Below the pieces are notes generated by a model. It did no database searches, was not told the DNA's origin, and saw nothing but the letters and a program-made list of their open reading frames with translations. A stretch of 64,000 nucleotides of DNA from Ruminococcus sp. CAG:488 (lineage in GTDB: Bacteria; Bacillota; Clostridia; Oscillospirales; Acutalibacteraceae), in assembly GCA_000434055.1 (NCBI GenBank), contig HF999647.1, positions 74,109-138,108 of the forward strand, given 5' to 3'. Shown here piece after piece: positions 8,310 to 17,548 of the stretch. Each line of letters opens with the position of its first letter. Positions within the stretch are counted from its first letter, which is position 1. A program made the translations under genes and the position numbers.

Positions 8310-9731
8310 TCAGCCTTTGAGGGTTTCCTTGTAAAGTCTGATATATGCATTTGCCGAGCGACCCCAACTGAAATCGCAATTGAGAGCACGAAGAACAAGC
8401 TCGTTCCAATCGCCGTTGTAGTAGAGAGTAAGCGCACGTCGAATAGCGTCAAGCATATCGTGAGCATTGTAGCTCTTGAATGTGAAGCCGTTGCCCTTGC
8501 CGTCGCCGCAGTCGGTGATTGAGTCTCTGAGACCGCCTGTTTCACGGACGATGGGAACCGTACCGTAACGTAGCGCAACCATCTGTGAAAGACCGCAAGG
8601 CTCACTCTTGGACGGCATAAGGAACATATCTGCGCCTGCATAGATTTTTCTTGCAAGCTCGGGAACAAAGCCGATTCTTAAACCTACCTTGTCCGGATAT
8701 TTTTCTGCGATCCAGCGGAAATAGCTTTCGTATTCATAGTCACCCGAGCCGAGAACAACAAGCTGCATTTCCGAGGTGGCGAGAAGCTCGTCAAGAATTC
8801 CCTTAACGAGGTCGAGACCCTTATGGGAAACAAGCCTTGTAACCATTCCGATTACGGGAACGCCGGGTTTGACGGGAAGACCCATTTCTTTCTGAAGAGC
8901 TTTCTTGTCAATCTTTTTGCCCGAAACATCGTCGGCGGAGAAGTTTGCCTTAATGCATTTGTCCGTTGCGGGATCATAGCCTACAGTGTCAATTCCGTTG
9001 AGAATACCTCTGAGCTTGTAGCGGCGCTCGTTGAGAATGGAATCAAGACCGTGTGAATACCACGGGTCAAGGATTTCATCCGCATAGGACGGGCTGACGG
9101 TCGTAACCTTGTCGGCGCACTCGATGGCGCCCTTCATGAAGTTGATGCAGCCGTCATATTCAAGCAAAGAAGCCTTGTCGGCAGGGATTCCGAGAACGTC
9201 CTCAAGAAGCTCCTTGCCGTAAACGCCCTGATACTGAATGTTATGAATCGTGAAAATCGTCTTTATATTTTCGTAGCCCGGTGAGTTTGCATACATTGCC
9301 GAATAGTAAACGGGAGTAAGAGCAGTCTGCCAGTCGTTGCAATGAATAATATCGGGCTTGAAATCAATATAAGGGATTATCTCAAGAACGGCACGGGAAA
9401 AGAAAGCAAATCTTTCCGCATCGTCATAGTGTCCGTAGATTGTGTCACGCTTGAAATAATACTGGTTGTCAATAAGATAATAGATAACGCCGTTATATTT
9501 TGCTTCAAAAATTCCGCAATACTGACGTCGCCATGCAACGGGAACAGAAATGTGAGTGATAAACTTCATTGTGTCCTTGAGCTCTTGCTTGATCGTGTCA
9601 TACATCGGAAGAACGACACGGCAGCCGATAAGCCTTTTTCTCAGCGCATGCGGCAGAGATCCTGCAACATCACCGAGTCCGCCGCTCGCAATGAACGGGA
9701 GCGCCTCTGAGGTGGCATATAAAACTTTCAT
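8310..9731 (-). CDS. glgA: Glycogen synthase (ADP-glucose type, GT5)
   Basis: 473 residues, close to the 475-485 typical of bacterial GlgA. The N-terminal GT-B motif is SGGLGDVAGSLP (the ADP-glucose-binding K/S-x-G-G-L loop), NDWQTALTPVY and TIHNIQYQGVY follow, and the C-terminal domain has PSKSEPCGLSQMVALRYG with the catalytic Glu. It transfers glucose from ADP-glucose to alpha-1,4-glucan. It is the fourth gene of glgB-glgC-glgD-glgA, 48 bases after glgD. The start ATG is followed by the typical MKVLYATSEA. Confidence 0.97.
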   Translation of the reverse strand: MKVLYATSEALPFIASGGLGDVAGSLPHALRKRLIGCRVVLPMYDTIKQELKDTMKFITHISVPVAWRRQYCGIFEAKYNGVIYYLIDNQYYFKRDTIYGHYDDAERFAFFSRAVLEIIPYIDFKPDIIHCNDWQTALTPVYYSAMYANSPGYENIKTIFTIHNIQYQGVYGKELLEDVLGIPADKASLLEYDGCINFMKGAIECADKVTTVSPSYADEILDPWYSHGLDSILNERRYKLRGILNGIDTVGYDPATDKCIKANFSADDVSGKKIDKKALQKEMGLPVKPGVPVIGMVTRLVSHKGLDLVKGILDELLATSEMQLVVLGSGDYEYESYFRWIAEKYPDKVGLRIGFVPELARKIYAGADMFLMPSKSEPCGLSQMVALRYGTVPIVRETGGLRDSITDCGDGKGNGFTFKSYNAHDMLDAIRRALTLYYNGDWNELVLRALNCDFSWGRSANAYIRLYKETLKG

Positions 9732-9779
9732 CTAAATCATCCTTTCTTAAAAGCAATACCGTTAGTTTTGCGGCATGTT

Positions 9780-10889
9780 TTAGATTACTATTCCCTTTCC
9801 GATAAATACAGGGAACTTGACATCGCCCGAAAGATTTTTGTTGGGCTTGATAACAACATTTTTGTCGGCGATAACGCAGTTGAGTTTAACGTCGTCGCTT
9901 ATATATGTGTTCTGCATGAGCACGCAGTTTTTAACCACGGCACCCTTGCCGATATGAACGCCTCTGAAAAGAACGCTGTTTTCGACGGTGCCCTCAATTA
10001 CGCAGCCGTCCGCAATGAGCGAATTGGAAGCGTTGGAATCAAGACCGTAGATAGCCGGTACATCGTCCTTGACCTTTGTGAATACGGGCTTTTCTTTTGC
10101 AAAAAGCGCCTTGCGATTCTCTTTCTTGAGAAGATCCATGTTTGCTTCAAAATAGCTCTGAATTCCGTCAATAACCTTAACGTAGCCGTTAAACTCGCAG
10201 CCGTAAATCTTCAGCGAGTTAATGTTCTTCTGGAGAACGTCCTTGGTGAACGAATGATAGCCGAGACCGATTGCTTCCGAAATAAGTCTTTCAAGAAGCG
10301 ACTTTCTCATAAAGATAACATTGAGCGAATAGTTTGCCTCGTCGTCGCTGCGGCGGCTGATCGAAGTGATTCTGCCGTCGTCCGCAAGCTCAAATTTTGT
10401 AAGCTCTCTTATTGCCGGAGCGGGAGAACTTTTGTAGGCGATTGTGATATCTGCGCCCGATTTTTCGTGACGCTCGAACATATCCGTGAAGTCAACATTA
10501 TATATAGCGTTGCAATCCGTCATAAGGACATATTCCTCCTCCGAGTTGCGAAGGAAATTCATTGCGCTGGAAATAGCTTCAATTTTGTTTGAGTAAATTC
10601 CCGTTGTGCCGATATTGAAGGGCGGGAGAAGATAAAGTCCGCCGTTTTTACGGGAAAGATCCCATGCTCTGCCGTGTCCGACGTGATCCATGAGTGACTG
10701 ATAATTGCTCTTTGTAATGATGCCGACCTTGCCGATTCCGCTGTTTACCATTGCGGAAAGCTGAAAGTCGATAAGGCGGTAGCGGCAGCCGTAAGGCACG
10801 GAACCCATGGAGCGAACCGACGTTATCTCGCTGAGATAATTGTCATATGTATTTGAAAAAATAAGTCCGAGTACATTATTTGCTCTCAT
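9780..10889 (-). CDS. glgD: GlgD, non-catalytic partner of ADP-glucose pyrophosphorylase
   Basis: 369 residues with the GlgC fold: YGCRYRLIDFQLSAMVNSGI near residue 33 and a left-handed beta-helix C-terminus (GCVIEGTVENSVLFRGVHIG). The nucleotide loop that reads AGGQGSRL in GlgC is degenerate here (SNTYDNYLSEIT), so it is unlikely to be catalytic alone. In other Firmicutes GlgD forms a heteromer with GlgC and raises its activity; that is family knowledge. It starts 3 bases after the glgC stop, so the two are translationally coupled. Confidence 0.94.
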   Translation of the reverse strand: MRANNVLGLIFSNTYDNYLSEITSVRSMGSVPYGCRYRLIDFQLSAMVNSGIGKVGIITKSNYQSLMDHVGHGRAWDLSRKNGGLYLLPPFNIGTTGIYSNKIEAISSAMNFLRNSEEEYVLMTDCNAIYNVDFTDMFERHEKSGADITIAYKSSPAPAIRELTKFELADDGRITSISRRSDDEANYSLNVIFMRKSLLERLISEAIGLGYHSFTKDVLQKNINSLKIYGCEFNGYVKVIDGIQSYFEANMDLLKKENRKALFAKEKPVFTKVKDDVPAIYGLDSNASNSLIADGCVIEGTVENSVLFRGVHIGKGAVVKNCVLMQNTYISDDVKLNCVIADKNVVIKPNKNLSGDVKFPVFIGKGIVI

Positions 10890-10892
10890 TGC

Positions 10893-12104
10893 TTACGCCT
10901 CCTTTACATCTTCGCCGATCATTGCTTTCGGCTCAACTGTTGCGCCCTTGCCGATGTTGACTCCCATTCCGACAACGGAAACGCCCCAATCGTCGAGATT
11001 TTCCATTTCCTCGGGTCGCTTGCCGACTCTTGCTTTTTCTTCAACGGTAACGTTTTCGGCAACGATTGCATACTGAACAACTGCGCCCTTTTTAATTACA
11101 CTGCCGGGCATCACGATCGAATCCTTGACTACAGCACCGTCCTCGACGGTTACGTTTGCAAAGAGCACGGAGAAATCAACCTCGCCCTCAATTTCGCATC
11201 CCTCGGCAACCATTGAATTCTGCACCTTTGCGGTGTCGGAAACATAGTGAGGGCCTGTGATCGGGTCTTTTGCGTAAATTCTCCAGCTTGTGTCCGTCAG
11301 GTCAAGGTCAACCTTCGGATTGAGCAGGTCAAGATTAGCCTCCCAAAGGCTGTCGATAGTTCCGACGTCCTTCCAGTAGCCGTCAAATTCATAGGCGAAA
11401 AGCCTCTCGTGGGCGGCGTGCATTGCAGGAATAAGATCCTTGCCGAAGTCGTTGCTTGAGTTCGGATTAGCCTCGTCGTCAAGCAGGTATTGCCTGAGTT
11501 TCTTCCATGAGAAAACGTAAACGCCCATCGAAGCCTTGTTTGAACGGGGGTTCTTTGGCTTCTCCTCAAATTCGGCAATCGAGCCGTCGTCGTTGACAAG
11601 CATAAGACCGAAGCGTGAAGCCTCCTCCCACGGAACTTCAAGCATTGCTATTGTGCAGTCTGCATTTTTCTCCTTGTGGAAAGAAAGCATCTTGGAATAG
11701 TCCATTTTGTAGATATGGTCTCCCGAAAGAACGAGAACATATTCGGGGTCATATCTGTCTATAAAGTTGATGTTCTGATAGATTGCATTTGCCGTGCCCT
11801 TGTACCATTCGGTACCCGATATCTGCTGATAGGGGGAGAGGATGTGAACGCCGCCGTCGGCACGGTCAAGATCCCAAGCCTGTCCGTTGCCGATGTAATC
11901 GTTCAACTCAAGCGGCTGATACTGAGTCAGAACACCGACGGTGTAGATGCCGGAATTCACGCAGTTTGAAAGAGGGAAATCGATAATTCGGTATTTTCCG
12001 CCGTAAGGAACGGCAGGTTTTGCAATGTTTTTTGTCAGAATACCAAGGCGGCTTCCCTGTCCGCCTGCAAGAAGCATTGCGATACACTCATGTTTTCGGG
12101 ACAT
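10893..12104 (-). CDS. glgC: Glucose-1-phosphate adenylyltransferase, catalytic subunit
   Basis: 403 residues. It has the nucleotide loop [14 protein letters not shown] near residue 11, the substrate motif [40 protein letters not shown] near residue 175, and a hexapeptide beta-helix ([20 protein letters not shown]). It makes ADP-glucose from glucose-1-phosphate and ATP, the committed step of glycogen synthesis. It lies 13 bases after glgB and 3 bases before glgD. Confidence 0.97.
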   Translation of the reverse strand: MSRKHECIAMLLAGGQGSRLGILTKNIAKPAVPYGGKYRIIDFPLSNCVNSGIYTVGVLTQYQPLELNDYIGNGQAWDLDRADGGVHILSPYQQISGTEWYKGTANAIYQNINFIDRYDPEYVLVLSGDHIYKMDYSKMLSFHKEKNADCTIAMLEVPWEEASRFGLMLVNDDGSIAEFEEKPKNPRSNKASMGVYVFSWKKLRQYLLDDEANPNSSNDFGKDLIPAMHAAHERLFAYEFDGYWKDVGTIDSLWEANLDLLNPKVDLDLTDTSWRIYAKDPITGPHYVSDTAKVQNSMVAEGCEIEGEVDFSVLFANVTVEDGAVVKDSIVMPGSVIKKGAVVQYAIVAENVTVEEKARVGKRPEEMENLDDWGVSVVGMGVNIGKGATVEPKAMIGEDVKEA

Positions 12105-12117
12105 TATTATTCCTCCT

Positions 12118-14049
12118 TTATTTGCTGACCTTATCGGTCGTGATTTTTTTTGTTTTTTTTCTCTGTGCCGGCGGCGTCAGATAGATAACGCTCAGCCCGG
12201 CAAGGTCAAGCACTATGCTGTTTTTAAAGCCGTGCATCGGAACTTTTTCACTTTTAACCTTAACTGCGGTTCCCTTGCCGCTTCCGCCGAAGCTCTCGTC
12301 ATCCGTGTTGAGAATAACTTTATAAGTTCCTGCTCTCGGTACGCCGATTCGGTAGCCGCTGCGCTCAACATTAGTGAAGTTGCAAACCGCAATAATTTCT
12401 TTTTTATTCTTATCGATTCTTCTGAAAGAAATAACAGAATTGTCAATGTCGTCGTTGCTTATCCAGTTGAAGCCCTCCCAGTCATAGTCGATCTGCCAGA
12501 GAGGACTCTGCTTTTTGTAGATAGTGTTAAGAGTGCGGACATAGCTTTGCATTTGAGCGTGCTTTTCATAGTCGAGCAGAAGCCAGTCGAGACCCTGCTT
12601 ATAATTCCACTCAATGAATTGGGCAAATTCCTGACCCATGAAAAGCAGTTTCTTGCCCGGGTGAGCGGTCATGTATGCATAGAAAGCTCTCAGTCCCGCA
12701 AATTTTTCATCATATTCGCCCGGCATTTTGCCTATCATGGAGCATTTTCCGTGAACGACCTCATCGTGTGAAATCGGAAGAACAAAATTCTCCGAAAAAG
12801 CGTAGAAAAATGAGAACGTCAGGCAGTTATGATTGAATTTTCTGTAAATTCCGTCCATTGAAAAATATTTCAGACAGTCATTCATCCAACCCATGTTCCA
12901 TTTAAAATTAAATCCGAGACCTCCGTCGCAGACAGGCTTTGAAACCAGTGGCCATGAGGTGCTTTCCTCGGCAATCATCATGACGTCGGGATGCTCACGG
13001 AAAATAAGGACATTGAGATTCTGCAAAAACTGAACCGCTTCAAGGTTTTCTCTGCCGCCGTTTTTGTTGGCTATCCATTCGCCGTCGTTTCTGCCGTAGT
13101 CAAGATAAAGCATTGAGGCAACGGCGTCAACGCGAAGTCCGTCAACGTGATATTTTTCAAGCCAGAACATTGCCGATGAGGTAAGGAAGCTTCTGACCTC
13201 GTTACGGCCGTAGTCGAAAATTTTTGTGCCCCATTGCAAATGCTCTCCTTTGCGGATATCCTCGTATTCGTAGCAGCACTGTCCGTCAAATTCAAACAGG
13301 CCGTGTGCGTCCTTCGGGAAATGAGCGGGAACCCAGTCAAGAATAACGCCGATTCCCTCTCTGTGGCACTTGTCAACAAAGTACATGAAGTCCTTCGGCT
13401 CGCCATATCGAGAGGTCGGGGCAAAATAGCCGGTTACCTGATAGCCCCATGAACCGTCAAACGGATGTTCGCATATCGGAAGCAACTCTATATGAGTATA
13501 ACCCATATCTTTGACATATTTTGTCAATTCGTCTGCTAACTGACGGTAGGAAAGAAAATTTCCGTCCTCATGCTGTTTCCATGATCCCGCATGAACCTCG
13601 TAAATATTGACGGGACTTTCATAAATATTTACGGATTTTCTTTCGGCCATCCATTTTTCGTCTTTCCATTCATATCCGTCAATGTCGTAGAACTTTGATG
13701 CGGTTTCCGGCCGTGTTTCGGCATGGAATCCGTAAGGATCCGCCTTGTAGCGAAGTTCGCCCGACGGAGTGGTTATGCAGTATTTGTAGTTATCAAACTG
13801 CTTTATTCCTTTTATTTTACATTCCCAAACGGCGTTGTCCTCAAGTTTCTTCATCGGGTCGGCTTCAATATCCCATTCGTTAAAATCGCCTACCACGCTG
13901 ACCGCCGCCGCATGGGGCGCCCAAACACGGAACACAACCCCGTCCCTGCCCGAACGGTGAGAACCGAGAAAATCATAGGTCTTGGCATTCTGACCCTGAT
14001 GAAAAAGGTAAAGGGGAACGTCGTTTACACTTGTTTTTTTCTTTTTCAT
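12118..14049 (-). CDS. glgB: 1,4-alpha-glucan branching enzyme (GH13)
   Basis: 643 residues. The N-terminal CBM48 domain ([21 protein letters not shown]) precedes a GH13 barrel with the four conserved regions: [19 protein letters not shown] (nucleophile Asp), MIAEEST (acid/base Glu) and [10 protein letters not shown]. It introduces alpha-1,6 branches in glycogen. It is the first gene of the glycogen operon, with its own promoter-like sequence, and the ATG is preceded by GAGGTGACGCA. The C-terminus is basic ([14 protein letters not shown]). Confidence 0.96.
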   Translation of the reverse strand: MKKKKTSVNDVPLYLFHQGQNAKTYDFLGSHRSGRDGVVFRVWAPHAAAVSVVGDFNEWDIEADPMKKLEDNAVWECKIKGIKQFDNYKYCITTPSGELRYKADPYGFHAETRPETASKFYDIDGYEWKDEKWMAERKSVNIYESPVNIYEVHAGSWKQHEDGNFLSYRQLADELTKYVKDMGYTHIELLPICEHPFDGSWGYQVTGYFAPTSRYGEPKDFMYFVDKCHREGIGVILDWVPAHFPKDAHGLFEFDGQCCYEYEDIRKGEHLQWGTKIFDYGRNEVRSFLTSSAMFWLEKYHVDGLRVDAVASMLYLDYGRNDGEWIANKNGGRENLEAVQFLQNLNVLIFREHPDVMMIAEESTSWPLVSKPVCDGGLGFNFKWNMGWMNDCLKYFSMDGIYRKFNHNCLTFSFFYAFSENFVLPISHDEVVHGKCSMIGKMPGEYDEKFAGLRAFYAYMTAHPGKKLLFMGQEFAQFIEWNYKQGLDWLLLDYEKHAQMQSYVRTLNTIYKKQSPLWQIDYDWEGFNWISNDDIDNSVISFRRIDKNKKEIIAVCNFTNVERSGYRIGVPRAGTYKVILNTDDESFGGSGKGTAVKVKSEKVPMHGFKNSIVLDLAGLSVIYLTPPAQRKKTKKITTDKVSK

Positions 14050-14107
14050 TGCGTCACCTCGACAAACAAAGAAATAGTTATTGGTATTATATTTTTATAC
14101 ATTATAT

Positions 14108-14136
14108 ATTGTATCAAAAACAAAAGTAAAATTCAA
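14108..14136 (-). promoter_or_regulatory. Sigma-A-type promoter of the glgBCDA operon
   Basis: On the minus strand TTGAAT and TACAAT are separated by 17 bases, with the start site roughly 50 bases before glgB. The 330-base intergenic stretch 14050-14380 contains this promoter and the terminator of the next minus-strand gene; otherwise it is AT-rich and nothing else is supported. Confidence 0.6.
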
Positions 14137-14335
14137 GCCGTTTTTGATTATTATATTCAAATCAAATGTAAAAAATTGTCGCATTATTTGTGTACTTTGT
14201 TACAAAAGGAACGAAAGCAGCGCCTAAAACAGTTTTTGTCTTTTCGAAAGAATAATATGTGAAAAACTGTAAAGAGAAATAACAAAAAGTTTTCGGGTTA
14301 TATTATTGACGCACAGGGAAAAAGTTCAATTTTAT

Positions 14336-14373
14336 AAAAAAGGAGCCGTTCCGAATAATTTTCAAAACAGCTC
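14336..14373 (-). terminator. Rho-independent terminator of the small unknown gene
   Basis: On the minus strand GAGCTGTT pairs with AACGGCTC (one wobble) around a 15-base loop, followed by CTTTTTT. It separates the small gene from the glg promoter. Confidence 0.7.
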
Positions 14374-14380
14374 ATTGAGT

Positions 14381-14689
14381 TTAATCTATCCGATGTCCCT
14401 TGACCTTGATATTACCGATAAAGGGAAGCTTTGCCGTGCCTACGACGATATCTTTGTCAAAGGTTGCGGTGACGGGGATTTTTTTGCCCTTAAACATGTC
14501 GCTTTCCGCAACGGCACGCAAGGTGTTTCCTTCCTCAATAACATCCGTGACAATGAATTCGGGAACATTTTCGCCGACTATTTCAAGCTTGAAATCATAT
14601 TTCCCGTTGTTGTCGCTTATTGTAACTCTGCCTGTTCCTTTGAAAAGCATTGTATTGATTGAGGCTTCCCATTTGCCGATTCCTATCAT
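14381..14689 (-). CDS. Small conserved-looking protein of unknown function
   Basis: 102 residues from the ATG at 14689, chosen because CGGAG lies 8 bases upstream; the ATG at 14707 would leave almost no leader after the promoter. The sequence alternates polar and hydrophobic residues in beta fashion (IGIGKWEASINTMLFKGTG, YDFKLEIVG, IPVTATFDKDIVVGTAKLP) without signal peptide or membrane segment, suggesting a small beta-barrel such as a lipocalin- or SRPBCC-like fold. No family is recognised. It is monocistronic, with its own promoter and terminator. Confidence 0.6.
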   Translation of the reverse strand: MIGIGKWEASINTMLFKGTGRVTISDNNGKYDFKLEIVGENVPEFIVTDVIEEGNTLRAVAESDMFKGKKIPVTATFDKDIVVGTAKLPFIGNIKVKGHRID

Positions 14690-14716
14690 TTTTTGCGCTC
14701 CGTTCATTTTTTCTTT

Positions 14717-14745
14717 AGCGTATCATATTTCAACAGGGCTGTCAA
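14717..14745 (-). promoter_or_regulatory. Promoter of the small unknown gene
   Basis: On the minus strand TTGACA and TACGCT are 17 bases apart, placing transcription start near 14710, about 20 bases before the chosen ATG. Confidence 0.55.
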
Positions 14746-14797
14746 CCGAAAATAAAGCTTATGTGATCATAAAAAGGAAAAAACAGATATGATTCTG

Positions 14798-14822
14798 TTA
14801 TCTATTTACTATAAATAGATAA
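14798..14822. repeat. AT-rich perfect inverted repeat upstream of the eps promoter
   Basis: TTATCTATTT and AAATAGATAA form a 10-base perfect palindrome with a 5-base centre. It lies about 40 bases upstream of the -35 box of the exopolysaccharide operon and could be a regulator site; this is inference. Confidence 0.45.
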
Positions 14823-14859
14823 TATTTTGCCAAATAAAACAAATATACAGAACGTTTGC

Positions 14860-14888
14860 TTGACTTTAGTGAAATAATATATTAAAAT
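14860..14888 (+). promoter_or_regulatory. Sigma-A-type promoter of the exopolysaccharide operon
   Basis: TTGACT and TAAAAT are separated by 17 bases, leaving a leader of about 65 bases before the GTG start of the first gene. No terminator-like hairpin is seen inside the operon until 27097. Confidence 0.65.
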
Positions 14889-14958
14889 AAAACAGTGTAT
14901 ATTAGGGGCAGAATCGAAAGATCAAGAAAAGGATTTTTTAATTGGGAGGTCAATTGTT

Positions 14959-16833
14959 GTGAAAAAGGTTGATTTCAAAAGCGCAGGAATCAAAAGTGCT
15001 TTGATGATGCTGTACGATGTTTTTGCGGTAAATTTCGCTTACATATTTGTTATGTTTATCGGCAGCGGTCAGCATAATATGGACGCGATATGGCAGAGAG
15101 CACTGCCGGTTACGGCAATTTTTATTGTGTTGTATTATGCCTTTAAGATTTACTCAAGCATGTGGGAATATGCCGGAATCAGGGAAGTCTGGAATGTTGC
15201 CTTGGCGACTATAATCGGTGGAATTTCCGGAATTGCGGTCGATTTGATACTTTCAAGCATCGGCGGAGCGGCATCAAAGCTTAACAACGGCTGTTTTGAT
15301 GCATATTTCTATGTTTTCGGAACGCTTGTAGCAATAATTCTTGTTGCCGGAATGAGAATCCTTTACCGTCTTGTCAGAAGGTACTACCGAGAGAAGAGCC
15401 TTGAAAAGGACGAAAAGCTTGATCGCGTTATGATAGTCGGCGCAGGTGACATGGGCATGATCATTATCAATGAACTTGAAGTCAACAACTATTCAAGAGG
15501 AAAGCCGATTATTGCCGTTGATGACAATCCTCTCAAGGTCGGCAAAAGAATCAGGGGAATTCCCGTTAAGGGAACATGCGACCAAATACCCGAGCTGGCA
15601 AAAAAATATGATATAAATACGATTATAATGTGTCTCCCGTCTGTCGGTAGCGAAAGACAAACGGAAATTTTGCGTATTGCGGTCAAAACCGGCTGTAAGC
15701 TGAAGACCTCACCCAGCCTTTTAGAAATGACGGACACCTCTCATGGAGGCAGAATACGCGATGTTAACATAACCGACCTCCTTTCCCGTCCCGAAGTTGA
15801 GCTGAACCGTGACGTTTGCGGATATCTTAAGGATCAGATCGTTCTTGTAACGGGCGGCGGCGGCTCCATAGGCAGTGAGCTTTGCCGTCAGGTTTCAAAG
15901 TACCACCCGAAAAAAATTGTTGTATTTGATATATATGAAAACAACGCTTACTTGCTTAAACAGCAGCTTGATGCTTACCACAAGGGCAATCCCGAAATCG
16001 ACATAAGAATCGGTTCCGTCAGAGACCCTAAGAGACTCAGAGAGGTTTTTGACGAATTCCACCCGTCGATAGTTTTTCATGCGGCGGCTCATAAGCATGT
16101 TCCTCTTATGGAGGACAGCCCGAAGGAAGCGGTAAAAAACAATGTTTTCGGCACATTCAATGTTGCAAGCATTGCTGTCGAATATAACGTTAAACGTTTT
16201 GTAAATATTTCTTCGGACAAGGCTGTAAATCCGGCAAACGTTATGGGCGCAACAAAAAGAATCACGGAAATGATAGTGCAGTATTTTGAGCGCAAATGCA
16301 AAAACAGCACCATCTTTGCGGCTGTTCGTTTCGGCAATGTTCTCGGCTCAAGCGGAAGTGTAATTCCCATTTTCACCGAACAGATTAAAAACGGCGGTCC
16401 GGTCATGGTAACGCATCCGGATATAACAAGATATTTCATGACCATTCCGGAGGCGGCTCAGCTCGTTGTTCAGGCGGGCGGCTTGGCAAAGGGAGGAGAG
16501 ATATTCGTCCTTGATATGGGTGAGCCCGTCAAGATCGTAACTCTTGCCGAGAACCTTATTATGCTTTCGGGTTATAAACCCTATACGGAAATTGAAATAA
16601 AATTCTCGGGTCTTCGTCCGGGCGAAAAGCTTTATGAGGAGCTTGTTCTTGACGAAGAAAGCGATGAGAGAAAGATGACCGCAAACAATAAAATATTTGT
16701 CACCAAGCCCGTTAATATGGATGACGAACTCTTTGAAAAAGAGCTTGAAAAGCTTAAAGATGCAGATGCAAATGAAGTAAGGGGATTTATTAAGGAAATT
16801 GTTCCCAACTACCATGAAGCAAAGAACAACTGA
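14959..16833 (+). CDS. Membrane-bound nucleoside-diphosphate-sugar 4,6-dehydratase (EpsC/PglF/CapD-like)
   Basis: 624 residues from a GTG with GGGAGG upstream. Four membrane segments (about residues 12-130) are followed by a Rossmann-like domain (VMIVGAGDMGMIIINEL near 155) and an extended SDR dehydratase domain beginning VLVTGGGGSIGSELCRQ near 294. The active-site region reads SDKAVNPANVMGATKRITEM near 419, with Met in place of the usual Tyr, as is normal for this membrane subfamily. It probably converts UDP-GlcNAc to the 4-keto-6-deoxy sugar, to be aminated by the transferase encoded at 25948. First gene of the operon. Confidence 0.9.
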   Translation: MKKVDFKSAGIKSALMMLYDVFAVNFAYIFVMFIGSGQHNMDAIWQRALPVTAIFIVLYYAFKIYSSMWEYAGIREVWNVALATIIGGISGIAVDLILSSIGGAASKLNNGCFDAYFYVFGTLVAIILVAGMRILYRLVRRYYREKSLEKDEKLDRVMIVGAGDMGMIIINELEVNNYSRGKPIIAVDDNPLKVGKRIRGIPVKGTCDQIPELAKKYDINTIIMCLPSVGSERQTEILRIAVKTGCKLKTSPSLLEMTDTSHGGRIRDVNITDLLSRPEVELNRDVCGYLKDQIVLVTGGGGSIGSELCRQVSKYHPKKIVVFDIYENNAYLLKQQLDAYHKGNPEIDIRIGSVRDPKRLREVFDEFHPSIVFHAAAHKHVPLMEDSPKEAVKNNVFGTFNVASIAVEYNVKRFVNISSDKAVNPANVMGATKRITEMIVQYFERKCKNSTIFAAVRFGNVLGSSGSVIPIFTEQIKNGGPVMVTHPDITRYFMTIPEAAQLVVQAGGLAKGGEIFVLDMGEPVKIVTLAENLIMLSGYKPYTEIEIKFSGLRPGEKLYEELVLDEESDERKMTANNKIFVTKPVNMDDELFEKELEKLKDADANEVRGFIKEIVPNYHEAKNN

Positions 16834-16862
16834 CAAATAATTTTTGCGAGAGAGTGAATCCG

Positions 16863-17483
16863 GTGTATAAATATATAAAAAGAGCAATGGATTTTGTTGT
16901 AGCTTTTTTGCTGCTTATCATCCTCTCGCCGTTAATGCTTGCCGCTGCGGTTTGCATTGCGGCTAACCGTGACGGACCGGTGCTTTTCAGACAGGAGAGA
17001 CCCGGAAAAAACGGTAAAATATTTATGCTTTATAAGTTCAGAACCATGTCTACAAGGCTGTATGACAAAAACGGACGTGAGCTGAGTGACTTTGAGAGAA
17101 TGACGAAAATCGGCAGATTTCTCAGAAAAACAAGCGTGGATGAGCTTCCGCAGCTTTTCAATATTCTGAAAGGCGACATGAGCTTTATCGGCCCCAGACC
17201 GCTGCTTACGGAATATCTTAACCTTTATTCTCCCGAGCAGATGCGCCGCCATGAGGTCCTGCCCGGAATTTCGGGATGGGCTCAGGTCAACGGGCGCAAT
17301 ACGCTCACATGGAACGAAAAATTCAGTTACGACGTCTATTATGTTGACCATTACGGCTTTGGCATGGATATGAAAATTTTCTTTAAAACGATTGAAAATG
17401 TTATCCGCCAGGACGGAATCAACAGCGGAAAAGAAAATACTATGGAAAAATTCAAAGGGAATAAAGAGTCCGAAAAAGTTTGA
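16863..17483 (+). CDS. Initiating sugar transferase (phosphoglycosyl transferase, EpsL/PglC-like)
   Basis: 206 residues. One N-terminal hydrophobic re-entrant segment (about 10-35) is followed by the family blocks FRQERPGKNGKIFMLYKFRTM, RKTSVDELPQLFNILKGDMS and FIGPRPLL, then GISGWAQVNGRN. These are the signatures of monotopic phosphoglycosyl transferases that load the first sugar phosphate on undecaprenyl phosphate. The GTG at 16863 is favoured because AGAGAG lies 8 bases upstream and homologues start M-Y; a GTG at 16854 is possible. Paired with the dehydratase and aminotransferase, it suggests an amino-deoxy sugar as primer. Confidence 0.92.
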   Translation: MYKYIKRAMDFVVAFLLLIILSPLMLAAAVCIAANRDGPVLFRQERPGKNGKIFMLYKFRTMSTRLYDKNGRELSDFERMTKIGRFLRKTSVDELPQLFNILKGDMSFIGPRPLLTEYLNLYSPEQMRRHEVLPGISGWAQVNGRNTLTWNEKFSYDVYYVDHYGFGMDMKIFFKTIENVIRQDGINSGKENTMEKFKGNKESEKV

Positions 17484-17548
17484 TTTGGATGCACATAAAC
17501 TTTTTGGAAGGGCTTTAGTAAGTTTACCGAGTGAGAGGATGTTTCGCA

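Noticed and set aside
9768..10592. Long plus-strand frame over glgD
   Set aside because: Antisense of a confidently identified gene with no ribosome site; codon-bias shadow.
10780..10889. GlgD nucleotide-loop degeneration as evidence of a broken gene
   Set aside because: GlgD proteins characteristically lack the catalytic loop and act as partners of GlgC.
16218..16290. Active-site loss in the dehydratase (Met instead of Tyr before GATK)
   Set aside because: Met at this position is normal for membrane-bound 4,6-dehydratases of the PglF/FlaA1 type.
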